64,000 bases of DNA from assembly GCF_014650455.1 (NCBI RefSeq), contig NZ_BMUZ01000008.1:186001-250000 (forward strand). Reading direction: 5' to 3'. Under the pieces are notes generated by a model that saw only the letters and a program-made list of their open reading frames with translations, made no database searches and was not told the DNA's origin. A program made the translations under genes and the position numbers. Below are positions 32,767 through 41,833 of the stretch, piece by piece. This DNA comes from Streptomyces xanthochromogenes. Lineage in GTDB: Bacteria; Actinomycetota; Actinomycetes; Streptomycetales; Streptomycetaceae. Each line of letters begins with the position of its first letter. The stretch's first letter is position 1.

Positions 32767-33163
32767 GCAGCTGTCGGTTCCCTTCTCTCTCGATTCCAGC
32801 GGCAAGGTGGCTGTCGTGGAACATCCTGACCGCCAACTCGCCCAACGGGTGCGGGCTGTTGTCGCGACCTCGCCGACGGAACGCGTCATGCAGCCTGATT
32901 TCGGAACGGACCTCCGCGCCTTCCTCTTCGCCTCGAATGATGCCATCACACGTGATGCCCTCCGGCACACCGTGCAGGCATCCACCAGCCGATGGGAACC
33001 CAAGGCCGTCGTCAAGGCCATTGAGCCGGTCATGCGGGAGGACGAGCAGGGCATTGCAGACGTGTTCGTCGACATTGGCTACTCGAATACCGACCCGGAA
33101 GCAACAAGCGCGCAGCCAGAGGACATTGTGATCCGCCCTGGCGGGCGGGTCGACGTGTACTAA
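32759..33163 (+). CDS. baseplate wedge protein, gp25-like
   Basis: 134 residues. ATG 32759 follows GGAAGG. Classic gp25/GPW fold: LAQRVRAVVATSPTERVMQPDFGTDLRAFLF. Connects sheath and baseplate wedge. Confidence 0.9.
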   Translation: MSKQLSVPFSLDSSGKVAVVEHPDRQLAQRVRAVVATSPTERVMQPDFGTDLRAFLFASNDAITRDALRHTVQASTSRWEPKAVVKAIEPVMREDEQGIADVFVDIGYSNTDPEATSAQPEDIVIRPGGRVDVY

Positions 33164-33173
33164 TAGGTTTCTT

Positions 33174-33214
33174 GGGGCTGGACGCAGAATTGGAGGAACC
33201 TGCGTCAACGGCCC
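33174..33214 (+). repeat. inverted repeat in the leader of the baseplate J gene
   Basis: GGGGC and GACGCAG (33175-33187) pair with CTGCGTC and GCCCC (33200-33214) with small internal loops, just before AGGAG. May tune expression of the J-like gene. Confidence 0.4.
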
Positions 33215-33225
33215 CAGGAGATGGA

Positions 33226-34731
33226 ATGGCGGAAAGAAAGCCCGGAGTGAAGTCCATCGACTACACGTCAAAGGACTTCGACGGTTTCCGTGAGGCCATG
33301 CTCAACCACGCGGCTCAGATATTTCCTGAATGGACCGGCCGGAGTACCGCTGACTTCGGCGTGACCCTGGTCGAGGTCATGGCCTACCTCGGGGACATTC
33401 TGTCCTACTACCAGGACGCCGCCGCCCGTGAGGCCTTCCTGTCGACCGCGACCCGCCGCGAGTCGATCCTCGAATTGGCCCGCATGCTCGGCTACACCCC
33501 GGACGTCGCGGCACCCGCCGCCGGATCGGTCGTCCTGGCGACGGAGGAGTCACAGGCCGCCGCCGTCTTCGTCCCCAGCGGCACCCGGCTCACCACGGAT
33601 TTCATCGAGGCCCTGGACCGGCCGCTGATCTACGAGACGATGCAGGACGCCACCCTCGCCGCAGCTGGCGGGTCGGCCACCATCCCCGTCATGGAGGGTG
33701 AGACCGCAGGCACCACACCCCTGCGCATCCTGCGTAATACAGCCGAGGAGCAGGAGATCACCTGCGAGACGCTCGGTGTGTCAACTGGGTCTGTCGAGCA
33801 GGCGTTTGTCTTGGCCGAGGCGCCCGTCGTTCTCGACAGCATCCGGGTCTTCGTGGACGAGGGCAGTGACGCGGTGGAATGGCAGCAGGTCACCTCGCTC
33901 CTCGAATGGGGCCCGCTCGACAAGGTCTTCCAAGCCGGTGCCGACGGCCGCTCGACGACCCTGGTGTTCGGGGACGGTCTGACCGGCTCGGTCCCGTCGA
34001 TCGGGCAGACCGTGTACGCGGCCTACCGCACAGGTGGTGGCACCGTCGGGAACATTCAGGCGAACTCGGTCCGGGACATCATGAACGGACAGGCCGGTGT
34101 CTACATCGTCTCGTCCAGCGCGATGACAGGTGGCCGGGACCCGGAATCACTGGAATCGATCCGCGTCAACGCGCCCAAGGCGCACCGGACACAGGACCGT
34201 GCGGTCAGCCAGCGCGACTACGCCGATCTTGCGTTGTCGGTGCCGGGCGTCGCGAAAGCACGTGCGCTCTCCAATGCCACAACGTCCGTGAACGTGCGCA
34301 TTGTTGGGGCAGCGAATGCGATCCCCACTCTCGATCTGATCGACAAGGTGGAGCGGTTCCTCCAGGGCCGAGCCGTCGCCGGAGTACGTGTCTCGGTGTC
34401 GCCGGGCGACCTGGTCAAGGTGAACATGGGCAAGCCTGACGACCCGATCGTGCTGGGCCTGTACCCGAATCACCGCAGAGAAGACGCCCTCCGGGCGGGC
34501 AAGCAGGCTCTCCAGCAACTCCTGTCCGACGCCAGCAGTTCGTTCGGCATGACCATTCCGATTTCCCGTGTGTACCGGATCCTCGACGGCATTCCGGGAG
34601 TCGAGTACGCCCGCATCAGCCTCTTCGCCAGGGCCGACGGAGTGCAGTCAGGGGCTCAGGACGTCATCTGCCGGGACTGGGAAATCCCGGTGCCCGGTGA
34701 TCTGTACATCGTCACCGACGGAGGTCTCTAG
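33226..34731 (+). CDS. baseplate J-like protein (gp6-like)
   Basis: 501 residues. ATG 33226 has AGGAG 5 nt upstream. Typical baseplate J/gp6: KSIDYTSKDFDGFREAML, FGVTLVEVMAYLGDILSYYQDAAAREAFL, TATRRESILELARMLGY, FGDGLTGSVPSIGQTV, and the RTQDRAVSQRDYADLALSVPGVAKA signature. Forms the wedge ring that triggers sheath contraction. Confidence 0.92.
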   Translation: MAERKPGVKSIDYTSKDFDGFREAMLNHAAQIFPEWTGRSTADFGVTLVEVMAYLGDILSYYQDAAAREAFLSTATRRESILELARMLGYTPDVAAPAAGSVVLATEESQAAAVFVPSGTRLTTDFIEALDRPLIYETMQDATLAAAGGSATIPVMEGETAGTTPLRILRNTAEEQEITCETLGVSTGSVEQAFVLAEAPVVLDSIRVFVDEGSDAVEWQQVTSLLEWGPLDKVFQAGADGRSTTLVFGDGLTGSVPSIGQTVYAAYRTGGGTVGNIQANSVRDIMNGQAGVYIVSSSAMTGGRDPESLESIRVNAPKAHRTQDRAVSQRDYADLALSVPGVAKARALSNATTSVNVRIVGAANAIPTLDLIDKVERFLQGRAVAGVRVSVSPGDLVKVNMGKPDDPIVLGLYPNHRREDALRAGKQALQQLLSDASSSFGMTIPISRVYRILDGIPGVEYARISLFARADGVQSGAQDVICRDWEIPVPGDLYIVTDGGL

Positions 34732-35555
34732 TGCCCAGTCAGTACCCCAAAGCCGTCCGCCGCTGGCCGCAGCATGCCAACCAGCGCGATTATGTGATGG
34801 CGGAGGACGTCAACGAGATCCAGGACGAGATCGCGGGCATCGAGAGCACCCTGGGAGTAATGCCCACCGAGTACGTCGACAGCACGGGAAAGACCACGAA
34901 GTACACGTCCGTTGACGCACGGCTCGACAACATGCAGCGGGACATCGAGAGGCTGGCCTACCAGCAGACAGGCCTCTTGGACGCCGCGCGCACCGGGTGG
35001 AACCTGCCGATCGCGTCCATCCGCTCCAGCGGCACCCTCATTCCGCAGACCGTCAACGCGGACCAGCCCAACCAACCGAGCAGCGACTGGCATCCCGCGC
35101 GGTTCGATGTCCCTGTCATCGACCCTCTCGGTCTGGCGGTCCGGCCCACGTTCTCGCTGACCTGCCCGCAGACCGGCTGGTGGGTCGTCGCCGCCCGCAC
35201 CATGATGTGGATCCCCTCGCGGAAGCCAGGCACCAAGTCGACCGATCACTCCCTCTTCACCAGCATCGACATCGAGGGCCTGTCCACCGACGTGGCCACT
35301 GACAGCGATACGGCCCCGATGGGAACCAACGGGTTCCACCTGGTCAATCCGACCTATGCCGGTCCCTGGTATCAGGGCGAACGGCTGTCCGTCAGCATCC
35401 GGCACATGGGAAACCTAAAGATCGCCAACGCGCCCGTGAACGACCCCATCGGGCCGCAGACCGCGTTCACCTGGATCGGACTCACCTACATCCGGGCACT
35501 GCCCTCACAGTTCGTCACGCGCCCGCCGTGGGACGCAGATCCGCTGCCCCAGTAG
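34731..35555 (+). CDS. baseplate / fibre attachment protein (probable)
   Basis: 274 residues. GTG 34731 overlaps the previous TAG. The N-terminal RDYVMAEDVNEIQDEIAGIESTLG and a short coiled coil are typical of fibre or wedge proteins that dock by their N-terminus. The C-terminal 170 residues are beta-rich (GWWVVAARTMMWI, FTWIGLTYIRALP). Confidence 0.6.
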   Translation: MPSQYPKAVRRWPQHANQRDYVMAEDVNEIQDEIAGIESTLGVMPTEYVDSTGKTTKYTSVDARLDNMQRDIERLAYQQTGLLDAARTGWNLPIASIRSSGTLIPQTVNADQPNQPSSDWHPARFDVPVIDPLGLAVRPTFSLTCPQTGWWVVAARTMMWIPSRKPGTKSTDHSLFTSIDIEGLSTDVATDSDTAPMGTNGFHLVNPTYAGPWYQGERLSVSIRHMGNLKIANAPVNDPIGPQTAFTWIGLTYIRALPSQFVTRPPWDADPLPQ

Positions 35556-35586
35556 CCAACCGCAGCCCTGATCCGAGGTACCAGAC

Positions 35587-38352
35587 ATGGCCCAGTACGG
35601 TCTCGACTTCTACGCCCAGTCCAAATACGGCGCGGACGTCCGCGTCGAGTTCAGCGTAGAACCCATGACGGCCACACCCACAGACGCCCGCACGATCCAG
35701 CTCACCTGGTCCCCGTCCAAGGAGGACAGTTGGGTCCGCCTGCGCCTGGTGCGCAACCCGCACGGCATCCCGGGCGACGCGGACGACGGCGACGTGCTGA
35801 TGGAGAGCGACCACCAGGGCCTAGTATCTACCTACCTCGACACCGACCTGGTCCCCGGCAGGTACTACTACTACGCCGTCTTCGTGTCTGCCCCCTTCGT
35901 CGCCTGGTCGTCGGCCTCGACCTACCAGCCCGGCGACTGCGTCACCTACCAAGGTGTCTCCTACATCTGCCAGGTGACCCATAGCGGAGTCATCCCTGGC
36001 GGTGCCTCCAATGCCTGGAGCGTCACCACCACTGCCACCGTGTGGGTCCGCGCAGGCGGTGCGGCCAGCCTGTCTGTCGCTGACCACCGCTACGCCGAGC
36101 GCATGTACCAGCTGATACCTCCGGCCTACCGCACCGCCGCCGAGGAAATCACCGGCCTCGAAGGGGGTGTCAGCAACCAGACGCTGGCGAAGTATCTCGC
36201 GCTGCCGGGCTTCGAGTTCGATGTCATGAAGACGGAACTCGACAACGCGATGCGGCTCAGGGACCAGCAGCACAGCACCATCACGCAAACCGAGCGGGCG
36301 GCTGACTCTCTCGGCCTGGAGTGCCCGCTGTCCAACCGCGCCACGCTGCGACGCCGCCGCGTGGACAACTCGACCCTCACCGCCAGGCTCAAGGGATCCG
36401 AGGACGGGTTGCGGCAGCTGATCCAGGACGTGACGGGATGGGACGCCGAGTTCAGCCGCACACCCAACCTGCTCATCGACCAGGACCAGTCGGGTATCTG
36501 GCACCCGGTCTACCAGGACTGGAAAGCCGGAATCCGGTACGCCGCAGGCGAATACGTCATGTACGGCGGCCAGATCTACCGGGCCAAGACGGCCGCCAAG
36601 CTGATCAGTGCGCCCTCGCTGCTCCCGGCCACCGCCGTCCAGAGCCAGGGGCAGGTGGTGGCTCAGACGGACAAGATAGGCAGTCGCGTGTTCGCGAAGG
36701 GATTCAAGGACGGCGAGTCCTTCACCCTCACCGTCACCGTGGACACCGCAGCCACCTATGACGTAGCCGCCCTCTACACGACGAGCTACGACTACAGCAT
36801 CATGACCACGGCCCTGGACGGTCAGATAGTCAACACCTTCGACGGGTACTTCCGCACCATCGCCTCGGCAACCGTAAACATCGGACGGTTCGCTCTCACG
36901 GCGGGCGCACACACGCTCACCTTCACCTCCCGTGGGCGAAACGCCGCTTCCGGAGGATGGCAGATGGGCGTCAACTCCTTCACGCTCACACCCATCGACA
37001 GCCGGTCGGCGCCAGTCGCACCCACCGGCCAGCCGGACTCCGCCCTGTTCTGGGAGCCGGTCACCGCAACACCGCGCGACTGGGCACTGCAAAGCAACGC
37101 CGTCACGATGGACCCGTCCACCTGGTGGCTGCGCAAGGACGGAGCGGCCACCCGCATGCCGCCGGGCACCCTCGGCATTCAGAGCGGCATGACACCCGTC
37201 GCCGGAACCCAATACGCAGGGACGAGCCTGACGTTCACCACGCCCACAGCGGGCGAGTCCTACACCCTGTCCTCCATCTCGCCCGCCCAGACGCGTACAT
37301 GGGACCCGACGGTCACCTACCGCGTCGGCAGCCTCGTCACCTACAACAGCCGCACCTGGGAAGCCATCGCCACCGCCGGAAGCGGACAGGAGCCCGGCAA
37401 ATCCAAGAGAGTCTGGCGCCCCTCACTGGTCACCGCAGGACAGGTCACCCCCGACGCGAGCCTCGTCACCAGCTACGGCGTGCCCATTCCCCGGGTCTAC
37501 GCCTGGACCCCCGACCGCACCTATGCCCGACGCGACATCGTCTCCTACGGCCGGTACCGGTTTGAGGCCGTGGCACCGAGCCAGGGTGTCCGACCGCCCG
37601 CCTCACCCCAGGACAGCGTCGCCTGGTCATTCGCCGGGGGAGACGTCGAAATGGTGACCGCAAGTGCTCACGCACGCCTCAGCACCGGCACGAAGCTCAC
37701 CAACCTTGCCTGCGAGGTCGCCTGGTACGACGACAGCGCCACCCTCATGGCCAACATCGACTCATCCAGCCGCTCCTCTACAGGCGTCCTCTACGACCGC
37801 TTCGACGTGAACCTCGATGACCTCAAGGGCACATCCGTCGGCGCCACGGACACCGAGACATGGACCACGACCGGAGGACGCTGGCCAGTATCCGGGGGAG
37901 CCGCCCATGCTGAGGGATCCACAGGTCCGGGAGGCACCTACCTCACCACGCTCCTGACCCGGCCCTCGGCGATCAGCGCGGACACCACGGGCGCCAAGCC
38001 GTTCACCATCTCGGCAACCGTCCTGTCGCGGCCCGCCGATCCCCTGGCGATGCAGGGCCTCGCGTTCTTCATCACCGATCCAGCCTCGCTGGTCGTCTTC
38101 ACCCTGGCTGCGCGGGACGGCCTGTACCGGGTCACCCTGAGCAACGGCGCGTACCAGGCTGTCCGACTGGGCGCCTGGCCCGAGTTCAAGGACGGCGAAC
38201 GGATCACCGTCTCCTACACCGGAACACGGACCATCTCCGTCAAGAAGTCGACGGGCATCAAGTACGGCGTCACCGAGGTACTCCGCTACACCAACGCGTC
38301 GGACACTGCCATGGTCGGAACCTACGTGGGCCTCGTAGAGATGAAGAGGTAG
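35587..38352 (+). CDS. gpI-like baseplate protein with four chitin-binding-like modules
   Basis: 921 residues from ATG 35587. An N-terminal fibronectin-like domain (IQLTWSPSKEDSWVRLRLVR). Four short modules of the CBM5/12 type (W...Y..GD.V.Y.G..Y.A): YQPGDCVTYQGVSYIC near 110, YAAGEYVMYGGQIYRA near 317, YRVGSLVTYNSRTWEA near 578, YARRDIVSYGRYRFEA near 645. Between the first two lies a P2 gpI-like tail region (YQLIPPAYRTAAEE, GLRQLIQDVTGWD). Links baseplate to fibres and likely binds wall or chitin-like polysaccharide. Confidence 0.75.
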   Translation: MAQYGLDFYAQSKYGADVRVEFSVEPMTATPTDARTIQLTWSPSKEDSWVRLRLVRNPHGIPGDADDGDVLMESDHQGLVSTYLDTDLVPGRYYYYAVFVSAPFVAWSSASTYQPGDCVTYQGVSYICQVTHSGVIPGGASNAWSVTTTATVWVRAGGAASLSVADHRYAERMYQLIPPAYRTAAEEITGLEGGVSNQTLAKYLALPGFEFDVMKTELDNAMRLRDQQHSTITQTERAADSLGLECPLSNRATLRRRRVDNSTLTARLKGSEDGLRQLIQDVTGWDAEFSRTPNLLIDQDQSGIWHPVYQDWKAGIRYAAGEYVMYGGQIYRAKTAAKLISAPSLLPATAVQSQGQVVAQTDKIGSRVFAKGFKDGESFTLTVTVDTAATYDVAALYTTSYDYSIMTTALDGQIVNTFDGYFRTIASATVNIGRFALTAGAHTLTFTSRGRNAASGGWQMGVNSFTLTPIDSRSAPVAPTGQPDSALFWEPVTATPRDWALQSNAVTMDPSTWWLRKDGAATRMPPGTLGIQSGMTPVAGTQYAGTSLTFTTPTAGESYTLSSISPAQTRTWDPTVTYRVGSLVTYNSRTWEAIATAGSGQEPGKSKRVWRPSLVTAGQVTPDASLVTSYGVPIPRVYAWTPDRTYARRDIVSYGRYRFEAVAPSQGVRPPASPQDSVAWSFAGGDVEMVTASAHARLSTGTKLTNLACEVAWYDDSATLMANIDSSSRSSTGVLYDRFDVNLDDLKGTSVGATDTETWTTTGGRWPVSGGAAHAEGSTGPGGTYLTTLLTRPSAISADTTGAKPFTISATVLSRPADPLAMQGLAFFITDPASLVVFTLAARDGLYRVTLSNGAYQAVRLGAWPEFKDGERITVSYTGTRTISVKKSTGIKYGVTEVLRYTNASDTAMVGTYVGLVEMKR

Positions 38353-38356
38353 CCCA

Positions 38357-40147
38357 ATGAACTACATGAACGTCAATGACGGTGCCTACCTGAGCGCCTT
38401 CGACTCGCCACTCAAACTCACCGTCCGCGTGCCCGCGCTACGAGGTACGACAGCAGCACCCATCACGGGCAGCGCACGCGTCTTCGCCGCCTCCGCCTAT
38501 GGCGCGCTCGCCGATTTCGCGTTCACGCCGTACAACACCCTCACCGACACCGACCGCACCGCCCTGATGGATCCCGCAACGCTGATGGTGACCGGCACCG
38601 GCACCCTGGATACCAACGACGGATGGTCGCGGGCCTACGTCACCTCCACAGTCCCGCAGGGCAGCAACATCGGGGCACCGGGCAGCACCTACCGAGGCGC
38701 CCGCTACGCAGAGGTACGCGTGCGTCTGCCCCAACTGGCCCAGGGGGTACAGCCGCAGATCAGTGCCGTGATGGTGGAGCGCCAGACGACCCTCAACCTG
38801 CTGAGCCACGACGCCGCCTACCAGCTCTACTCGTGCTGCTACACCGGCAGCAAATGCGACGTCGTGCTGTCCGGAGACCGCGTCGTGGTGGGTTCCCGCT
38901 CACTGATGTGCACCGTGACGGATGCTTCGGCAACCGGTGGAATCGGACCCGTGCCAACGTTCGCGGCGCTCGCTCCGATCCGGGCAGCCGCCCCTATGCT
39001 GCTGGTCTCCGGGTCGGTGGCCACAGCTGCGGCCGAGACGTTCGTGCTGCGAGTGGCCTTCTACGACGCCGCCAGGGCCCTCATCTCCAGCCAGGACAGC
39101 CCGCAGTTCACCACGCGGGGCTCCTACGACTGGGCCGCCAGGTCGTTCCCCATTCGGCCACCGGCCACCGCCGTCTACGCCAGCGTCGTCCCCTCGCTCC
39201 AGCCGTCTCCCACACTTTCTTCGGGCACCGCTTTCTTCGCCACCGCGATGGGAGTCCGCTACCAGTCCCTGCGCTCGGTGCCCCCGGCAATGCCCGGCTA
39301 CCGCGCAGCTCGCCACATGTACATCGACCTCAAGGCCAGCCGCGTCAACCTCTGCCGCAATCCGTCGCTGACAGACAACACACCCGTGTGCTGGCTCTCC
39401 CACACACCAGGCACTGCCAGTACAGCCGCACCCGTGCGCACCTACGCCGGGCGGACGCGGCCTGGCGCCGCCGAGTACACGGCTACGGCCACAGGTACCA
39501 CTGCCTATCCCGAGGGCACGCGCATCGGTCTCGGCTCGACCGTGAGCCACCAGACCTCGGCCACACCCCTGGAGATCATCAACCTCGGTAAGCGGCACAT
39601 CCTCTCCGCCTACATCTCCGAGCAGGCCGCCAACACCCTGCCGGTGCGGCTGTTTGTGGAGGTGGCAGAGAACGTCCCCGGCAAGGGCACGGTACGCACG
39701 GTGTACCAAGGTGAGTCGACTGCCGAGGTCCGTGCAGCCAAGCCGGAACGTGTGGAGGGTGGTTGGGTCCGCGTCTCGCTCGCCTGGACGCCCCCGCCTG
39801 GCACGAATCGGTGGGTCTCGGCATGGGTCGGGCCGGACCCGGTGAACTTCATCAACGGCGCCACCAGCAGCTTCTTCCTCGACGACATCCTCCTGGAAGA
39901 GGGCAGCACCCTGCTGAGCTACTTCGACGGCGGCAGCCACCACCCGGACTACCTCTGGGAGAACGCCGACGCCACCGAACATGCCCGCTCACACTTCTAC
40001 CGCGAGCGTCGCACCCTCCAGCGCCGCCTCGCACAAGTCATCGGCGACCACATCGAGTTGGGCACTCCGTACGACCTGCGCTACGCGACCCCGCCGCGCC
40101 CGTTGCCGCAGGACCCGCTGCCCGTTCAAACAAGCACCTTCTCCTGA
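38357..40147 (+). CDS. minor tail protein / receptor-binding candidate with CBM4-like domain
   Basis: 596 residues from ATG 38357, last gene of the tail operon. Mostly beta structure. Residues about 325-545 begin with VNLCRNPSLTDNTPVCW and end with SFFLDDILLEEGSTLLSYFDGG, the pattern of CBM4/9-like domains in Streptomyces phage minor tail proteins. The tail YLWENADATEHARSHFYR followed by a helix is also typical. Probably contacts the host surface. Confidence 0.7.
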   Translation: MNYMNVNDGAYLSAFDSPLKLTVRVPALRGTTAAPITGSARVFAASAYGALADFAFTPYNTLTDTDRTALMDPATLMVTGTGTLDTNDGWSRAYVTSTVPQGSNIGAPGSTYRGARYAEVRVRLPQLAQGVQPQISAVMVERQTTLNLLSHDAAYQLYSCCYTGSKCDVVLSGDRVVVGSRSLMCTVTDASATGGIGPVPTFAALAPIRAAAPMLLVSGSVATAAAETFVLRVAFYDAARALISSQDSPQFTTRGSYDWAARSFPIRPPATAVYASVVPSLQPSPTLSSGTAFFATAMGVRYQSLRSVPPAMPGYRAARHMYIDLKASRVNLCRNPSLTDNTPVCWLSHTPGTASTAAPVRTYAGRTRPGAAEYTATATGTTAYPEGTRIGLGSTVSHQTSATPLEIINLGKRHILSAYISEQAANTLPVRLFVEVAENVPGKGTVRTVYQGESTAEVRAAKPERVEGGWVRVSLAWTPPPGTNRWVSAWVGPDPVNFINGATSSFFLDDILLEEGSTLLSYFDGGSHHPDYLWENADATEHARSHFYRERRTLQRRLAQVIGDHIELGTPYDLRYATPPRPLPQDPLPVQTSTFS

Positions 40148-40188
40148 GAACACATGTTCAACACTTGTTGATGACATGTTGGGAACAT
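40148..40188 (+). promoter_or_regulatory. cluster of AACA/TGTT inverted repeats (operator candidate)
   Basis: Three overlapping dyads: GAACACATGTTC (40148-40159), AACACTTGTT (40160-40169) and ATGTTGGGAACAT (40176-40188, perfect 5-bp arms). They cover the promoter at 40165-40193. Confidence 0.55.
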
Positions 40189-40193
40189 ATTCT
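40165..40193 (+). promoter_or_regulatory. promoter candidate (TTGTTG-17-TATTCT)
   Basis: -35 TTGTTG 40165-40170, 17-nt spacer, -10 TATTCT 40188-40193, 35 nt before the ATG at 40228. It lies inside the dyad cluster, so repression by a phage or host regulator is likely. Confidence 0.5.
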
Positions 40194-40227
40194 GGCGCTA
40201 CGTCGCCCTACTACCAATCGGAGCATC

Positions 40228-41286
40228 ATGGGCCAGCACACTGTCGCCGTCGCGGGCAACGGAACTATTAGCCAGAAGGCTGTCTTCGACCATCTCACCG
40301 ATCATTTCGGCTACGAAGCGGCGGAGGACGGCCTCAGACCTACCGAGCGGGCGGTCGAGGAGGTTGAGTTCGTCTTCCTGGCGCACCCCGACCTGATCAC
40401 CCGCACAGTGGGATACGTCTACCGGTGGACCGGAGAGGCCGACATCGGCTATACGGCCGTCTACTCCGAAGAGCACCCGGACCACAGGGCGGTGCAGCGC
40501 ATCGTCGAGCAGGCCGACGAGAGCCACGCCTCTGGCGATGTTGCAGCCATCTATGCCGACGTGCTCTCTCTCCTCGAAGCGCGGCCCGGCAAGACGACCC
40601 TCGTCATCCTGTCGGACCCGGATGACGATGACGGCAAGGACGCCGGGGTCGACGAGCTGGCCATCGGTGCAGCCGAGGCCGGACTCGAAGTGCTGGACCT
40701 GGGCTGCGGATTGGCGCCCTACGCAGTCCACAAGGCCACCCAGCGGGCCCTGGAAGACCAGGAGGAGCCGGAAGTCCCGGAGGGGGCGGAGTCTGTAGAG
40801 GGGGAGGCCGCCTCGGACGCCGACGGCCTCCAGGAGGAGATCGCCGAAGCGCACCGCGCCAAGGCCACCAGCCCAGTCGAGCCCGAGGAGGAAGCTGCAC
40901 AGGCACCCGAGTTGAGCGCGGTCGTCCTCCAGCTTGCCGAGGTAGTCGCAGAGGTCCTCAGCAGTGTCGAATCCAGCCTGCGCTGCAACCTCGACCAGGC
41001 AAGCTCGGTGCTCTACGACGTGCGCGACGCCCTGAAGTCCATCGGGCAGCCGGTGAGCCCGCCGCAGGCCGCAGAGGTCCACCCGGAGGGGGGCGAGCAT
41101 GCCTCCGCAGAGCCCGTTGATGCTCCCTCCGTGGAACCTCCTGAGGGCCTGAGGAAGGGCTGGTACAACGCCGACCTGGATGAATATCTGCCCTTCCGGG
41201 GGCGCCCTCGCCGCGATGTCGAAAAGCACGACATCATTCAGAATGCTGACGGGGTTTGGGAGAAGTACGAGCCCCAGGCCGCCTGA
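40228..41286 (+). CDS. hypothetical protein, single-gene transcription unit
   Basis: 352 residues from ATG 40228 (GGAGC upstream). A folded N-terminal half (TRTVGYVYRWTGEADIGYTA, then TTLVILSDPDDDDGKD and AEAGLEVLDLGCGL), a middle acidic low-complexity region (EDQEEPEVPEGAESVEGEA), a helical part (LAEVVAEVLSSVESSL) and a conserved-looking end (GWYNADLDEYLPFRGRPRRD). Bracketed by its own operator-promoter and a 20-bp terminator, between tail and replication modules. No family recognised. Confidence 0.6.
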   Translation: MGQHTVAVAGNGTISQKAVFDHLTDHFGYEAAEDGLRPTERAVEEVEFVFLAHPDLITRTVGYVYRWTGEADIGYTAVYSEEHPDHRAVQRIVEQADESHASGDVAAIYADVLSLLEARPGKTTLVILSDPDDDDGKDAGVDELAIGAAEAGLEVLDLGCGLAPYAVHKATQRALEDQEEPEVPEGAESVEGEAASDADGLQEEIAEAHRAKATSPVEPEEEAAQAPELSAVVLQLAEVVAEVLSSVESSLRCNLDQASSVLYDVRDALKSIGQPVSPPQAAEVHPEGGEHASAEPVDAPSVEPPEGLRKGWYNADLDEYLPFRGRPRRDVEKHDIIQNADGVWEKYEPQAA

Positions 41287-41297
41287 CCCGGACATGG

Positions 41298-41345
41298 AAA
41301 AGGGAGTACCCAGACTGGAGAGAGGCAGTCTGGGTACTCCCTTTT
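41298..41345 (+). terminator. very strong intrinsic terminator
   Basis: A 20-bp perfect stem (41298-41317 / 41326-41345, beginning AAAAGGGAGTACCC) with an 8-nt loop and a TTTT end. With AAAA on the other side it can work in both directions. Confidence 0.95.
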
Positions 41346-41752
41346 GTGGGTCACCAACCCAGAATCAATATAGAGGCGCCAGCGTGAAATGCGCAAGAGC
41401 CCTCTTCGGTCGTGGAGGGTAGTAACTCGCAGCATAAAGTTGGTGTGGGGCGCGTCACAGGATTCCTGCGGAATGAAAACGGGCCGAGCGGGGTTTCTCT
41501 GGCCGTTACCAGCATCAAGGCGAGCAGTACCGGCAGGTCAACTGCCCTACGGACTGCGGAGCAGCCATCTTCGAGAATAATCAATGTGGCAGCTGACATC
41601 CCATGGCGCTCCTGAGCTTGCGAAGGATGGGCGAAGCCCTTCGGTGACACACGCATGTGTTTCCTCTGGATAGAAAGGGGCTGCGCCCTATCAGTCGCCT
41701 GGCGGCTCCTGAGCGCACGGGTACCAACTACTCCGAATTTCTTGGTCTCTGG
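41346..41752. other. non-coding region between terminator and early promoter
   Basis: About 400 bases with no supported gene. The few open frames (for example 41412-41615 on the plus strand and 41351-41656 on the minus) use AT-ending third positions freely, unlike true genes here. It contains an ACACA/TGTGT dyad near 41646-41659. A replication origin or regulatory region is possible, not shown. Confidence 0.5.
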
Positions 41753-41782
41753 TTGAGATCGCTCTCAGTTCCTGTCTAGTGT
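41753..41782 (+). promoter_or_regulatory. promoter candidate for the replication operon (TTGAGA-18-TAGTGT)
   Basis: -35 TTGAGA 41753-41758, 18-nt spacer, -10 TAGTGT 41777-41782. The same -10 hexamer followed by a C/T-rich stretch and a GTGT/GTGTC motif occurs at the promoter of 47054-47081. Confidence 0.5.
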
Positions 41783-41833
41783 TCCCGTGTTCAGTCGATA
41801 CGCCTGATGGCGCGGGGGAGAGAGGACCTGAGC

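Noticed and set aside
41351..41656. Minus-strand ORF of 101 codons in the gap
   Set aside because: No ribosome site of note and third-position composition unlike real genes here.
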